The notes: generated by a model from the sequence alone, not told the origin. DNA of 64,000 nt from a gamma proteobacterium symbiont of Ctena orbiculata (GCA_003058495.1 QBVC01000034.1:1-64000), one strand, 5' to 3'. Numbered from the stretch's first letter, positions 1-8,557 are shown. Numbers and translations are program-made.

Positions 1-67
1 ATTGATCGAGGTAGTTGATAGCAACCATGCTGTTTTGGTTGTAGTCGTAAGGAATGAATTTAGGCAT
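1..67 (-). CDS. N-terminus of a possible IS1182-like transposase (partial, runs off window)
   Basis: Reverse complement of 1-67 reads ATG CCT AAA TTC ATT CCT TAC ... = MPKFIPYDYNQNSMVAINYLDQ, resembling the N-terminus of IS1182-type transposases; truncated by window edge. Confidence 0.5.
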   Translation of the reverse strand, partial: MPKFIPYDYNQNSMVAINYLDQ

Positions 68-134
68 TAAATAACTCCCTTTCCTTTGTCTCTATTCTAT
101 CATTCCTTAGGTGAAAATAGGGGTTTTTCTACAG

Positions 135-201
135 CCTCAACGTTGCCTTCAGCGGGACTGGCGCGTTAGCGACTGTGTCCGCTGTAAGGCCTGGTTAAGT
201 G
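135..201 (-). other. attC site (cassette 5 / cassette 6 junction)
   Basis: cctcAACG...GTTAAGtg core sites with internal imperfect palindrome; GTTAAGTG (194-201) is the exact complement of CACTTAAC (617-624) at the other end of cassette 5. Confidence 0.8.
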
Positions 202-210
202 ATATTATTT

Positions 211-381
211 TCATATAAATATAACTACCGCTATTAATACTAAAGGAAAGATCCACCAATAGCGTTTTGCATATCCTGTTTGTTGGCTTTTTTGTTCTTC
301 TTCCCTTCCCAAGTAATACGACTTTATAATTAGCAGTACAAGCAATATCCCAACAATTAAAGACAAGATTAATGTTTCCAT
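211..381 (-). CDS. small membrane protein, second ORF of cassette 5
   Basis: METLILSLIVGILLVLLIIKSYYLG...YWWIFPLVLIAVVIFI, two hydrophobic segments; ATG overlaps the upstream ORF stop (TAATG). Confidence 0.6.
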   Translation of the reverse strand: METLILSLIVGILLVLLIIKSYYLGREEEQKSQQTGYAKRYWWIFPLVLIAVVIFI

Positions 382-611
382 TATCTGGACTTCCACCATT
401 GCTTAAGAAAGGAAACAAGACCAAGTCCAACAATAAAAGCTAATAAAGACAATATTTGCCATATTTGGAAAGAATTAGCCCCTGACTTTCCCAGTGTAGT
501 AACGACTTCTGGTGATCCGCTCAACATCTCAGTAAGACCAAAAATGCTGCAATAGAAGCAAGCTATAGCTCCAAGTGCTATGAATACTGAAAGTACTATC
601 TTCTGCACCAT
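381..611 (-). CDS. small membrane protein, first ORF of cassette 5
   Basis: MVQKIVLSVFIALGAIACFYCSIFGLTEML...; start chosen just inside the cassette boundary (attC 617-677). Confidence 0.6.
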   Translation of the reverse strand: MVQKIVLSVFIALGAIACFYCSIFGLTEMLSGSPEVVTTLGKSGANSFQIWQILSLLAFIVGLGLVSFLKQWWKSR

Positions 612-616
612 TTTCA

Positions 617-677
617 CACTTAACGTTCTAATCAGTCGCGCCGCTTTTTGGCGTCGACTGGATTTGGTTGTTAGGCT
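617..677 (-). other. attC site (cassette 4 / cassette 5 junction)
   Basis: CACTTAACGttc...gcgccgctttttggcgtc...GTTAGGCT; overlaps the 3' end of the cassette 4 ORF. Confidence 0.85.
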
Positions 678-1194
678 TTTCAGCAGTGTTAAACTTGCTG
701 GCAACTTCTTCGTACAGTTGTGATTGACCGACAGATACTCCCAGAACGAATGCTGCTAATAGGAAGCCGACAGTCTTAGCCCATAATGAAAATGGTGCAT
801 GTGTATATAGCCAAGAAAGCGTAATCTTTTGAGGCCACTCAAGCTGTTTCTTTTCTTCTGATGTGCTTTTGGCGGCTTTTGGGTCACCATATTTGTCATA
901 CTTATTTACTATTGTTTCCAATTCAACAATTGTGTCTTGAAGGTCTCGATTAAAGGCGTCTATATGGTCTTTTTGTGATGGGTCATATGTATATGAACCT
1001 TGTTGATAAAATAGCCTGTTTTGTATTGAGCAATTAATCTCATAGCCATTATCTTCAATGCGTTGAATTAGATCTGTAAGGTTGTGCCGCCATTTTCTAA
1101 AAGCTGGATCTTCATCGACTTTTTTGAGATCAAAAAGATTATTTGCCTCCTGTAAATAATCTCTTACTTCTGCTGCAAAGTCTTCGTATTTCAT
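628..1194 (-). CDS. integron cassette 4 protein: soluble N-terminal region with C-terminal transmembrane segment
   Basis: 188 aa ORF fills the cassette; C-terminal tail NNQIQSTPKSGATD is encoded within the attC. Confidence 0.65.
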   Translation of the reverse strand: MKYEDFAAEVRDYLQEANNLFDLKKVDEDPAFRKWRHNLTDLIQRIEDNGYEINCSIQNRLFYQQGSYTYDPSQKDHIDAFNRDLQDTIVELETIVNKYDKYGDPKAAKSTSEEKKQLEWPQKITLSWLYTHAPFSLWAKTVGFLLAAFVLGVSVGQSQLYEEVASKFNTAEKPNNQIQSTPKSGATD

Positions 1195-1213
1195 ATGACA
1201 TTATTTCCTTACA

Positions 1214-1282
1214 AGCCTAACGTTGCCTTCAGCGGAGCAGGCGCGAATGCGACTGCGTCCGATGGAAGGCCTGGTTAGGGCT
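1214..1282 (-). other. attC site (cassette 3 / cassette 4 junction)
   Basis: AGCCTAACgttgccttcagcgg...ggcctgGTTAGGGC; sequence closely related to the attC at 135-201. Confidence 0.85.
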
Positions 1283-1287
1283 GCGAA

Positions 1288-1725
1288 TTAATTAAATGTT
1301 TGCCAACTTGTAACCTTACCATTTACCGTATAAACGTATTGATTCTTTCTGTATACATGCTGAATATGCACAATATTTCCTGTTACTGATTTATTTTCTT
1401 TCAATGGCTTACCCCAGCTTACATATAAAGCACACTGACTCATACCAGCAGCAACTTTATGCTCAGCTATTAATTCTTGGTCTTGTTTGGATAGTAACCC
1501 TCTTCTGTTTACTTCTTTAAACCAAAGAGATTGATTATGTTTTACTATTTCTTTGTCTTTTTCAGATAAATATTCATTTCTAATTCTGTTTCCACCAGCC
1601 GCTTTACAAGCATATTCATCGTTGAATCTTGCTCCCCAAGTTTCGGCATCTGCTTCAGTTAATCTAGGTATCTCAGCACACCCCGATATAAAAACAACAA
1701 GAAAAACAAAAAGTCTGTAGTTCAT
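1288..1725 (-). CDS. integron cassette 3: putative lipoprotein
   Basis: MNYRLFVFLVVFISGCAEIPR..., signal peptide with lipobox-like ISGC; ORF fills the cassette. Confidence 0.65.
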   Translation of the reverse strand: MNYRLFVFLVVFISGCAEIPRLTEADAETWGARFNDEYACKAAGGNRIRNEYLSEKDKEIVKHNQSLWFKEVNRRGLLSKQDQELIAEHKVAAGMSQCALYVSWGKPLKENKSVTGNIVHIQHVYRKNQYVYTVNGKVTSWQTFN

Positions 1726-1747
1726 TGCACCTTTCCTCTACTTTTTT

Positions 1748-1797
1748 GCCCTAACGCCGCATTCAGCGGCTTGTCCGCTGAAATGACTGGTTAGTTG
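1748..1797 (-). other. short attC site (cassette 2 / cassette 3 junction)
   Basis: GCCCTAACgccgcattcagcggcttgtccgctgaaatgactgGTTAGTTgc. Confidence 0.8.
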
Positions 1798-1800
1798 CGT

Positions 1801-2208
1801 TTACGTTAAACGAGGCCATTTTTTATTTATACCCAATGTTACAATCACAATAACCAGACATACCAAACCATATGGAACCATAAACTCTAAAACAGCACCT
1901 CCCAAATACTGCATAAATTCTGGATTGCTAGATTGAACAAAGACAACCCAGAAAGCACCTACAGATAATAGAATTGCTACAACTAATTTTAGATTTGCTT
2001 TCACGACATAACTTACTAAGCATGTAATAACTGCTGTAACTAACCCAGAGTAATAGTATTGATATTGCAATGTTTGGATGTAACTTTCATCTATTGCTAC
2101 TACAGCACCCATACTACTCAGTGGACCCGTACTGAAAGCGACAACAAGACCGATGAATGCTGAAATAATAACGGCCGTGTATTTGAGTATTGTCATTCTT
2201 GTATGCAA
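1801..2208 (-). CDS. integron cassette 2: multi-pass membrane protein
   Basis: 135 aa ORF with about four hydrophobic stretches between attC sites. Confidence 0.6.
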   Translation of the reverse strand: MHTRMTILKYTAVIISAFIGLVVAFSTGPLSSMGAVVAIDESYIQTLQYQYYYSGLVTAVITCLVSYVVKANLKLVVAILLSVGAFWVVFVQSSNPEFMQYLGGAVLEFMVPYGLVCLVIVIVTLGINKKWPRLT

Positions 2209-2294
2209 CTAACGTTTCAGTAACCGGCAGCCGCAGCGCAGCGTAGGCTGTCCGAGCGAACGACAGTGAGCGGGGTTTACTGGCTTGTTAGGCG
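2207..2294 (-). other. attC site (cassette 1 / cassette 2 junction)
   Basis: gcAACTAACGtttcagtaaccggcagccgcagcgcagc...tttactggcttGTTAGGCG. Confidence 0.85.
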
Positions 2295-2299
2295 ATCTG

Positions 2300-2704
2300 C
2301 TACCCAGCACTGCGATCACCACCATTCCTTGATCGACCAGAAACATTTAATTCGGCATGTGGTTTTTTGCGCGAATACTTGCCAGTGCACCTATAAGAAC
2401 TGAGATGCGCATTTTCTGGCTGGTTGCGGATATTGGACCAATATTCTTTTTGAACATTTTTATCAATTTTAACTATTCCTGGATATAAGGTGTCATTTCC
2501 ATCTTTTCGAGGCTTTGATATCCAGTATTCGATACCTGAATTAAGTTCGAAGTAATTCGATTTGTAGCCAACTCCCTTTAGTGACTGAAACTCCAAGCCT
2601 CGGTAATAAAGTGTTTTTCCGGTCTTTGATAATTGAACACGGCAAATCCTGCCATCACCAGTCAAGCCTGCCTTGTCTTCGATATACATGATTTCGGTTC
2701 TCAT
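2300..2704 (-). CDS. integron cassette 1: conserved cassette-associated hypothetical protein
   Basis: MYIEDKAGLTGDGRICRVQLSKTGKTLYYRGLEFQSLKGVGYKSNYFELNSGIEYWISKPRKDG..., resembles a small protein family common in integron cassettes. Confidence 0.7.
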   Translation of the reverse strand: MRTEIMYIEDKAGLTGDGRICRVQLSKTGKTLYYRGLEFQSLKGVGYKSNYFELNSGIEYWISKPRKDGNDTLYPGIVKIDKNVQKEYWSNIRNQPENAHLSSYRCTGKYSRKKPHAELNVSGRSRNGGDRSAG

Positions 2705-2710
2705 TATTTA

Positions 2711-2800
2711 CGCCTAACATTACATTAGACAGAATCTTTACTATTACCAATAGTACGGACGCGGCCTATTGTGCTATTGGAAGATTCGGCATAGCATAAT
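2711..2800. other. attI-like recombination region
   Basis: CGCCTAAC (2711-2718), exact complement of GTTAGGCG (2287-2294), at the attI/cassette 1 junction between intI and the first cassette; right edge approximate. Confidence 0.6.
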
Positions 2801-2857
2801 GACTGAAATTGACTGTTTTCGGGCAGGATGCCCAAGCTAGTAACAAGGAGAGTTTTT

Positions 2858-4261
2858 ATGAAAGATGCTTCTGCCATCGTCCATGACCCCACTGCCCGTT
2901 TTTTTGATAACTACCTGAAATGTCTCATTAGCGCTTCCATACCTGAGAAGCAACGCCGCTGGTATGTTAAACGCCTAGAGGATTTCATTAAGGCGCAAAA
3001 TGGCCACAAAATCAAGGCGCTTTCAGTCCTGAATATCCATAACTACTTGGAAATGATAGGCCGCCAAAAACAGCTCTCAGGCTGGCAATTCCACCAATGC
3101 ATCGATGCTATACGGATTCTCTACTGCGATCTGTTGCAGACACCACAGTGTCAGGAAGTCGATTGGCACTATTGGTTTGATTCCGCAAAACAGCTTGAGA
3201 TAGATCATCCAACGACCGCACGTCAGCTCACACCCGAGCAATTATCCTACATCAAAGAACGCAAGGGTGACGGCCCTCTCAATCAGGTGCGAAAGGACCA
3301 CCACTCATTACTGGTTCGTTTTACCCAAGAGATTCGACGGCGAGGCTATGCCTACCGTACAGAACAAATTTATGAACAATGGGTCGGACGTTTCATTCTG
3401 TTTTGCAAGAATCAACCTCCATCTGAAGTGGGGGCTCGCGAGGTAAAACGCTTCCTCGATCACTTGGCCATCCGGCGTCGGGTCAGTGCAAGCACGCAAA
3501 ATCAGGCGCTCAATGCCTTGGTTTTTCTTTATAAACAGGTACTTGAACGCGAACTGGGTGAGTTGGAAGCCTTTACGCGAGCCAAACGGCCGCAAAATCT
3601 GCCTGTCGTTCTCAGTCGTAGTGAAGCAACCGCCCTACTCAACCAACTGACGGGTATTCACAAATTGGTTGTCTCTCTACTCTATGGAACAGGTATGCGT
3701 CTGCTCGAGGGGCTAAGGCTCCGGGTGCAGGATCTCGATTTCGCCTACGGGCGCATCCATATCCATCAGGCCAAAGGCAAGAAGGATCGGTACGTTCCGC
3801 TGCCTAAGACATTGGTTGCCGAGCTGCAACATCAAATCCGTGAGGTCGAGCGGTTGCATACTGAAGATTTGGCTACTGGTCACGGAGAAGTCGTCTTGCC
3901 CGGTGCATTGGCCCGTAAATACCCAAATGCGGGCAGAGAGCTCAAGTGGCAGTTCCTCTTTCCTTCCGGTCGTCTCTCCGTCGATCCCTATGGCGGGGAA
4001 ATTCGCCGCCATCACTTGCATGAAACTGCGATCCAGAAGGCGGTGAAGCGGGCGGCGGCTGCCGCTCAGATCAATAAACGGGTGGGGTGTCATACCCTGC
4101 GGCATAGCTTTGCCACCCATCTGTTGGAGGCCAATTACGACATCCGTACCGTGCAGGCCTTGCTGGGCCATGCCAATGTGTCGACCACGATGATCTACAC
4201 GCATGTGCTCAATCAGCCCGGTGTCGGCGTTCTCAGTCCCCTGGATCAACCCGTTTCATAG
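2858..4261 (+). CDS. intI: integron integrase (IntI family tyrosine recombinase) with N-terminal extension
   Basis: LLYGTGMRLLEGLRLRVQDLDF, IntI-type insertion KYPNAGRELKWQFLFPS...RRHHLHETAIQKAVKRA, catalytic HTLRHSFATHLLE and LLGHANVSTTMIYTHV; RBS AAGGAGAG before ATG 2858. Confidence 0.92.
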   Translation: MKDASAIVHDPTARFFDNYLKCLISASIPEKQRRWYVKRLEDFIKAQNGHKIKALSVLNIHNYLEMIGRQKQLSGWQFHQCIDAIRILYCDLLQTPQCQEVDWHYWFDSAKQLEIDHPTTARQLTPEQLSYIKERKGDGPLNQVRKDHHSLLVRFTQEIRRRGYAYRTEQIYEQWVGRFILFCKNQPPSEVGAREVKRFLDHLAIRRRVSASTQNQALNALVFLYKQVLERELGELEAFTRAKRPQNLPVVLSRSEATALLNQLTGIHKLVVSLLYGTGMRLLEGLRLRVQDLDFAYGRIHIHQAKGKKDRYVPLPKTLVAELQHQIREVERLHTEDLATGHGEVVLPGALARKYPNAGRELKWQFLFPSGRLSVDPYGGEIRRHHLHETAIQKAVKRAAAAAQINKRVGCHTLRHSFATHLLEANYDIRTVQALLGHANVSTTMIYTHVLNQPGVGVLSPLDQPVS

Positions 4262-4272
4262 AAATTTAAACC

Positions 4273-4476
4273 ATGAAGCACCATGCGATGGAAACATCCC
4301 ACGTTTGCCTTATCCTATCGGGGAATATCGGTAACCCGGATGCCGCACAGCGCATGGATGCGGGCGAGGCCGAGCTGTCACGGCTGATCGAGGCGGCCGA
4401 TTCGGTGTGTGATCAACGTGGTCAAAAACTCGAGCTGGTGGTTTTTGATAAAGAAGTCGGGAATGGCAAGCCATAG
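4273..4476 (+). CDS. small hypothetical protein
   Basis: 67 aa ORF immediately downstream of intI; no family recognised. Confidence 0.3.
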   Translation: MKHHAMETSHVCLILSGNIGNPDAAQRMDAGEAELSRLIEAADSVCDQRGQKLELVVFDKEVGNGKP

Positions 4477-4483
4477 ATCTGAA

Positions 4484-4559
4484 TGGTGGCCAGGGACAGA
4501 ATCGAACTGCCGACACGGGGATTTTCAGTCCCCTGCTCTACCGACTGAGCTACCTGGCC
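4484..4559 (-). tRNA. tRNA-Phe (GAA)
   Basis: GGCCAGGTAGCTCAGTCGGTAGAGCAGGGGACTGAAAATCCCCGTGTCGGCAGTTCGATTCTGTCCCTGGCCACCA on minus strand. Confidence 0.97.
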
Positions 4560-4624
4560 TTTGAGAGGAGGGCGTATTAAACCGGGGTTACCAGATGGAG
4601 TCAAGTCTGCGCCCCCGTTGGAGC

Positions 4625-4891
4625 TTACTGGGGGCGGTAGTCGGGGGGCGGTTGCGCGCCCTCGCCGAAGAAGAACTGCTCCATCTGTTCCTCGAGAAAC
4701 TTGCGCGCCTGGGGGTCGACCGGGCTGAGACGGTGTTCGTTGATCAGCATGGTCTGAAAACGCAGCCACTCCTGCCAGGCCTCCTTGGAGACGTTGTCGA
4801 AGATGCGCCGTCCCAGTTCGCCGGGGTAGGTCGGGCGCTCCAGCCCTTCGGCCTCGCGATTCAGTTTGACGCATTGCACGGTACGGCTCAT
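4625..4891 (-). CDS. yggX: Fe(2+)-trafficking / oxidative damage protection protein YggX
   Basis: [57 protein letters not shown]. Confidence 0.95.
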   Translation of the reverse strand: MSRTVQCVKLNREAEGLERPTYPGELGRRIFDNVSKEAWQEWLRFQTMLINEHRLSPVDPQARKFLEEQMEQFFFGEGAQPPPDYRPQ

Positions 4892-6024
4892 GGGGCCACT
4901 CCTTCGGATTGCTGTTCGTTGTTGAGCTGTCGGATCTCGCTGAGGATGCGGCTCACCGGGGCGGCCAGTCCGAGATCATCGGGTCGTGACAGGTTATACC
5001 AGACCCTTGCGCCCCTATCCATGAGGCCATTTACAGGGTTTTTCATTGCCATCACCACCGGGGTGATGTCGAGGTGAAAATGGGAGAAGCTGTGGCGTCT
5101 TGGAAGCAGGCGGGCCCGCTCCTCCGCCTCGTAACCCAGCACTTCCCGGCACCAGCTCTCAAGAGACTGATCCTGTGGTGACTCGGGCAGGCTCCAGAGA
5201 CCGCCCCAGACACCGCTGGGGGGGCGCTGCTCGAGCAGGATGGCGTCGCTGCCGTCGCTGAGGATCACCATCCGGGTGGCGCGCACCGGCAGCGCCTTTT
5301 TCGGCTTGGGTGCGGGATAGCGTGAGGGATCGCCCTCGGCCAGGGCCTGGCAGCTTGCCGTTAACGGGCAGGCCTCGCAGGCCGGTCTCCCCCGCAGGCA
5401 GCGGGTGGCGCCCAGGTCCATCATCGCCTGGTTGTATTCCGCGGTGCGCGCATGGGGGGTCAGGGTTTCGCTCAGCCGCCACAGCCGTTGCTGCACCTCA
5501 GAGCGGCCGGGCCAGCCGGGAACGGCGAAGTGGCGCGCCAGGACCCGCTTTACATTGCCGTCGAGGATCGGGGCATATCCGCCGAAGGCGAGGGAGCGGA
5601 TCGCCCCCGCGGTGGAGCGGCCGATGCCGGGCAGGGTCTGCAGCGTCTCGATATCCGCCGGCACCCTACCCTGGTGCTGCGCCATGATCTCTCTCGCCGC
5701 CCGGTGGAGGTTCCTCGCCCGGGCGTAGTAGCCCAGCCCGGACCAGTGGTGCAGCACCCGGTCCCGTTCGGCCGCGGCCAGGGCGGCGACATCGGGGAAG
5801 GCCGCCATGAAGCGCCGGAAGTAGCCGATCACGGTGTTCACCCGGGTCTGCTGCAGCATGATTTCGGAGACCCAGACCCGGTAGGGATCGCGGGGACGCT
5901 GCCAGGGGAGATCCTTGCGGCCATGGTCATCGAACCAGGCCAGCACCCGCCGTGCGAACGCCTCGGCACACTCGGGAGGGACTGGGGATCCTGCCCGGTT
6001 CGTCGTCTTCGCCGCGGCCATCAA
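4888..6024 (-). CDS. mutY: A/G-specific adenine glycosylase
   Basis: [30 protein letters not shown], Hh[26 protein letters not shown] Fe-S cluster motif. Confidence 0.96.
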   Translation of the reverse strand: MMAAAKTTNRAGSPVPPECAEAFARRVLAWFDDHGRKDLPWQRPRDPYRVWVSEIMLQQTRVNTVIGYFRRFMAAFPDVAALAAAERDRVLHHWSGLGYYARARNLHRAAREIMAQHQGRVPADIETLQTLPGIGRSTAGAIRSLAFGGYAPILDGNVKRVLARHFAVPGWPGRSEVQQRLWRLSETLTPHARTAEYNQAMMDLGATRCLRGRPACEACPLTASCQALAEGDPSRYPAPKPKKALPVRATRMVILSDGSDAILLEQRPPSGVWGGLWSLPESPQDQSLESWCREVLGYEAEERARLLPRRHSFSHFHLDITPVVMAMKNPVNGLMDRGARVWYNLSRPDDLGLAAPVSRILSEIRQLNNEQQSEGVAP

Positions 6025-8156
6025 AAGAGATTTTTCAGCTTGTCCTTGAGCTTGTCCTTGACCTCCTCGGGCACCTTCTCCTCCAGCTTCTCGCCGATCT
6101 TCTCGTCCACCTTGTCGTCGAACTTCTTCTTCAGCTTCGCCTTCTGCTGCTCCTCCAGGATCTTCCCCAGCTCGATGGAGAAATCGGGGTTGTTCCAGTT
6201 GCCCTTGATCCTTACCGGAATCGGTACGCCGACCAGCTCCTCCAGCGCCTCCCCGCCCTGCCCCGCCGGGGTGTTGACGATCACCGGGCGAACGGAGTAT
6301 TTCAGGCGCTCCTCCAAGAGGTAGGCCTTGCCGCTCCCCTCCAGGCGAAGGTAGGGGGACTTGGCGAGCAGGCTCTGATTGTTCACCACCCCGTTGACGA
6401 TTGTGGCGCGGCCGTTGAGTTCCGAAAAGTCGGTCTGTTCCGGCTCGTTCAGCACCAGGGTGCCCTCGCCCTTCAGGCGGGCCTTGGTGTCCCGGATCAT
6501 CTTCGCCAGGTTGAACCCCTTCACCGCGCCATCGCGGAAATCGAAGGCGAGCTGGCCGTTGAGGCCGCGCTTCAGCTGTTTGACGGTATTGCCCCGGCTG
6601 CTCAGCTGCATATCGAGATCGCCGCTGCCGAGCAGGGTATCCTTGCCGGTCAGGTCCATCAGCAGGGGACCGGAGAGTATCCTCGACACCTTCTGGTTGA
6701 GCTTCACCGCCGGCCGCTCGCCGGTGACATCGAGCTGCACATCGCCCTTCATCAGGCCGTCGTAGAAGCGGCCGACCTCATGGTCGAGATTCAGCTTGCC
6801 GTCGCGGCCGCGCACCTTCAGCAGGATCGCCTCGGCACGTACGCCGTTGACGATAATGTTGTCGATCCGCAGGGTCCCGTCCACGCGCAGCTGGCGCAGC
6901 AGCTCGTTGGGAAACAGGGGCTCGTCCTCTCCGCCCCCCTTTGCCGGCCTCCTCGGCGCCTTTCCGGGTTCCGCCGCCGGCGGCAGGTAGCGATCCAGAT
7001 TGATGCTGTTGAGGTCGAGATTGAAGAGATAGGCGGGGGAGGCGAAATCCACCAGCTCGAACTCGCCCTTGAGCTTGGTCTGATCCAGCTCCAGCAACAG
7101 GTTTTTCATCACCAGCTGATCGCTGGAGGCGGTGAAATCCAAGGTCAGATAGAAGGATTGCAGCACCTCTTCGTCAGCCGTTTCCGGCAGCGGCAGGCCG
7201 AACTGCTTCATCCACTCACGCAGGTTGAATTCAGCCAGTTTCAAATCGCCCTTGAAGGAGGGATCGGTCTGTATATTCTCTCCCTGCACCTGGCCGCTGA
7301 GTTTGAGTTTGCCGGATGAGAGCACCAGATCGTGCAGATCCAGGGTGTTGCTCGACAGGTTGACCTGCAGATTGCCCTCCAGCAGCCCCTCAATCCCCTC
7401 TTCCGGCATGCCCTCGCCGGTGAGATTCACCGCCAGCTGCACATCCTGCATGCTGTACAGCTGCTTATCCGGGTTCACCAGCATCTGGGATGTCAGCTTG
7501 ACATTGCCCTTCATCATCGGTTTTCGGCTGGCCAGATCCATACCGAAACTCAACTCGACTTCGCGGCCGGGGGCCAACTCTCCGGTCTGCAGGTAGATGT
7601 TTTCCACCTGGAAGCGTTCTCCCGTGGATTGGTCATCCCACACCAGGTTGGCCTCCTTGATGTCCAAGCCGCCGATGGTAATGGCAGGCAGTGCCGCTCC
7701 GCCCTGGGTCTGGGGCTCTTGTGCTTCCGCGGTCTGATCCGCTTCGGCCTTCCCCAGCATGTCGTCCCAATTGGTGGTGCCGTTCTTCGATTTTGCGAGA
7801 TTGAGCTTCAGGCCTTCGATGCGCACGGTATCGACTTCCAACAGCTGTTTGAACAGCAGCGGCACCAGATTCACCCCCACCTCGGCATGCTTCACCGCGG
7901 CAAAATCACTGGCCTCGAAGCCCTCGGCATTGCTCAGGGTCAGGCCGTTGAGCTCCAACGCGAGCCTGGGAAAGACGGAGAGCCCGATATCGCCCTCGAT
8001 GGCGAGGTCTCGCCCGGTCGCCTTTTTCACCTCGGCCACGATCCGCTCTTTATGGTCGTTGGGGTCGACAAACAGGGGAATGAGGATGATCGCCGCAATC
8101 ACCAGCAGCAGGATCATTCCTATCAGCCACCCAAGCACTTTCAGTGTCTTGCCCAT
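6021..8156 (-). CDS. AsmA family protein
   Basis: N-terminal TM plus AsmA-type repeats; MGKTLKVLGWLIGMILLLVIAAIILIPLFVDPNDHK. Confidence 0.9.
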   Translation of the reverse strand: MGKTLKVLGWLIGMILLLVIAAIILIPLFVDPNDHKERIVAEVKKATGRDLAIEGDIGLSVFPRLALELNGLTLSNAEGFEASDFAAVKHAEVGVNLVPLLFKQLLEVDTVRIEGLKLNLAKSKNGTTNWDDMLGKAEADQTAEAQEPQTQGGAALPAITIGGLDIKEANLVWDDQSTGERFQVENIYLQTGELAPGREVELSFGMDLASRKPMMKGNVKLTSQMLVNPDKQLYSMQDVQLAVNLTGEGMPEEGIEGLLEGNLQVNLSSNTLDLHDLVLSSGKLKLSGQVQGENIQTDPSFKGDLKLAEFNLREWMKQFGLPLPETADEEVLQSFYLTLDFTASSDQLVMKNLLLELDQTKLKGEFELVDFASPAYLFNLDLNSINLDRYLPPAAEPGKAPRRPAKGGGEDEPLFPNELLRQLRVDGTLRIDNIIVNGVRAEAILLKVRGRDGKLNLDHEVGRFYDGLMKGDVQLDVTGERPAVKLNQKVSRILSGPLLMDLTGKDTLLGSGDLDMQLSSRGNTVKQLKRGLNGQLAFDFRDGAVKGFNLAKMIRDTKARLKGEGTLVLNEPEQTDFSELNGRATIVNGVVNNQSLLAKSPYLRLEGSGKAYLLEERLKYSVRPVIVNTPAGQGGEALEELVGVPIPVRIKGNWNNPDFSIELGKILEEQQKAKLKKKFDDKVDEKIGEKLEEKVPEEVKDKLKDKLKNLF

Positions 8157-8166
8157 GATTTACTCC

Positions 8167-8505
8167 TTATTCGTTATCGTTCGGATTTGGGCTTCCACAA
8201 TTCCAGCATATTTCGAATCCCGGTTCGATACGCTCGCCGCAGACCCCGCAGCGCCAGGCCGTACCACTGACCGGGGGGCGATCGAAAAACCGTTCGATGA
8301 GCCGTTTTGCCCGCTCCAGATCATTTTCGTCGAGCACCCAGAGGGTGGGAAAGATGTCCGCCGGCAACTCCCCCACCGCGCCGCTCAGGTGATCACCGAT
8401 GATCACCGTCTCCACGCCCTCCCGATCCAGGTAATCCTTGACCACCTGGGCTTCCACTCGGTCCGCCGCCTGATAGAGCTCTCGCATAGAAATCTGCCGT
8501 CTCAA
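8167..8505 (-). CDS. DUF2007-type protein with C-terminal zinc-ribbon-like CxxC motifs
   Basis: ELYQAADRVEAQVVKDYLDREGVETVIIGDHLSGAVGELP...; CGVC...CWNCG. Confidence 0.75.
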   Translation of the reverse strand: MRRQISMRELYQAADRVEAQVVKDYLDREGVETVIIGDHLSGAVGELPADIFPTLWVLDENDLERAKRLIERFFDRPPVSGTAWRCGVCGERIEPGFEICWNCGSPNPNDNE

Positions 8506-8557
8506 TGAAATACTAAGACATAGCCACCACTAAATTCACGCCCCGTTCGTAAATTTT

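Noticed and set aside
1-2300. CRISPR array suspected from repeated cgttgccttcagcgg sequences
   Set aside because: The repeats are attC sites spaced by gene-sized cassettes with R'/R'' complementarity, not short regular spacers
2809-2825. LexA-like CTG...CAG near the intI promoter (ctgttttcgggcag)
   Set aside because: Only 8 nt between CTG and CAG instead of the 10 of the gammaproteobacterial LexA consensus, and flanking bases do not fit
5952-7319. 455 aa + strand ORF antisense to the AsmA-like gene
   Set aside because: Leu/Gln/Gly-rich antisense frame without domain signatures
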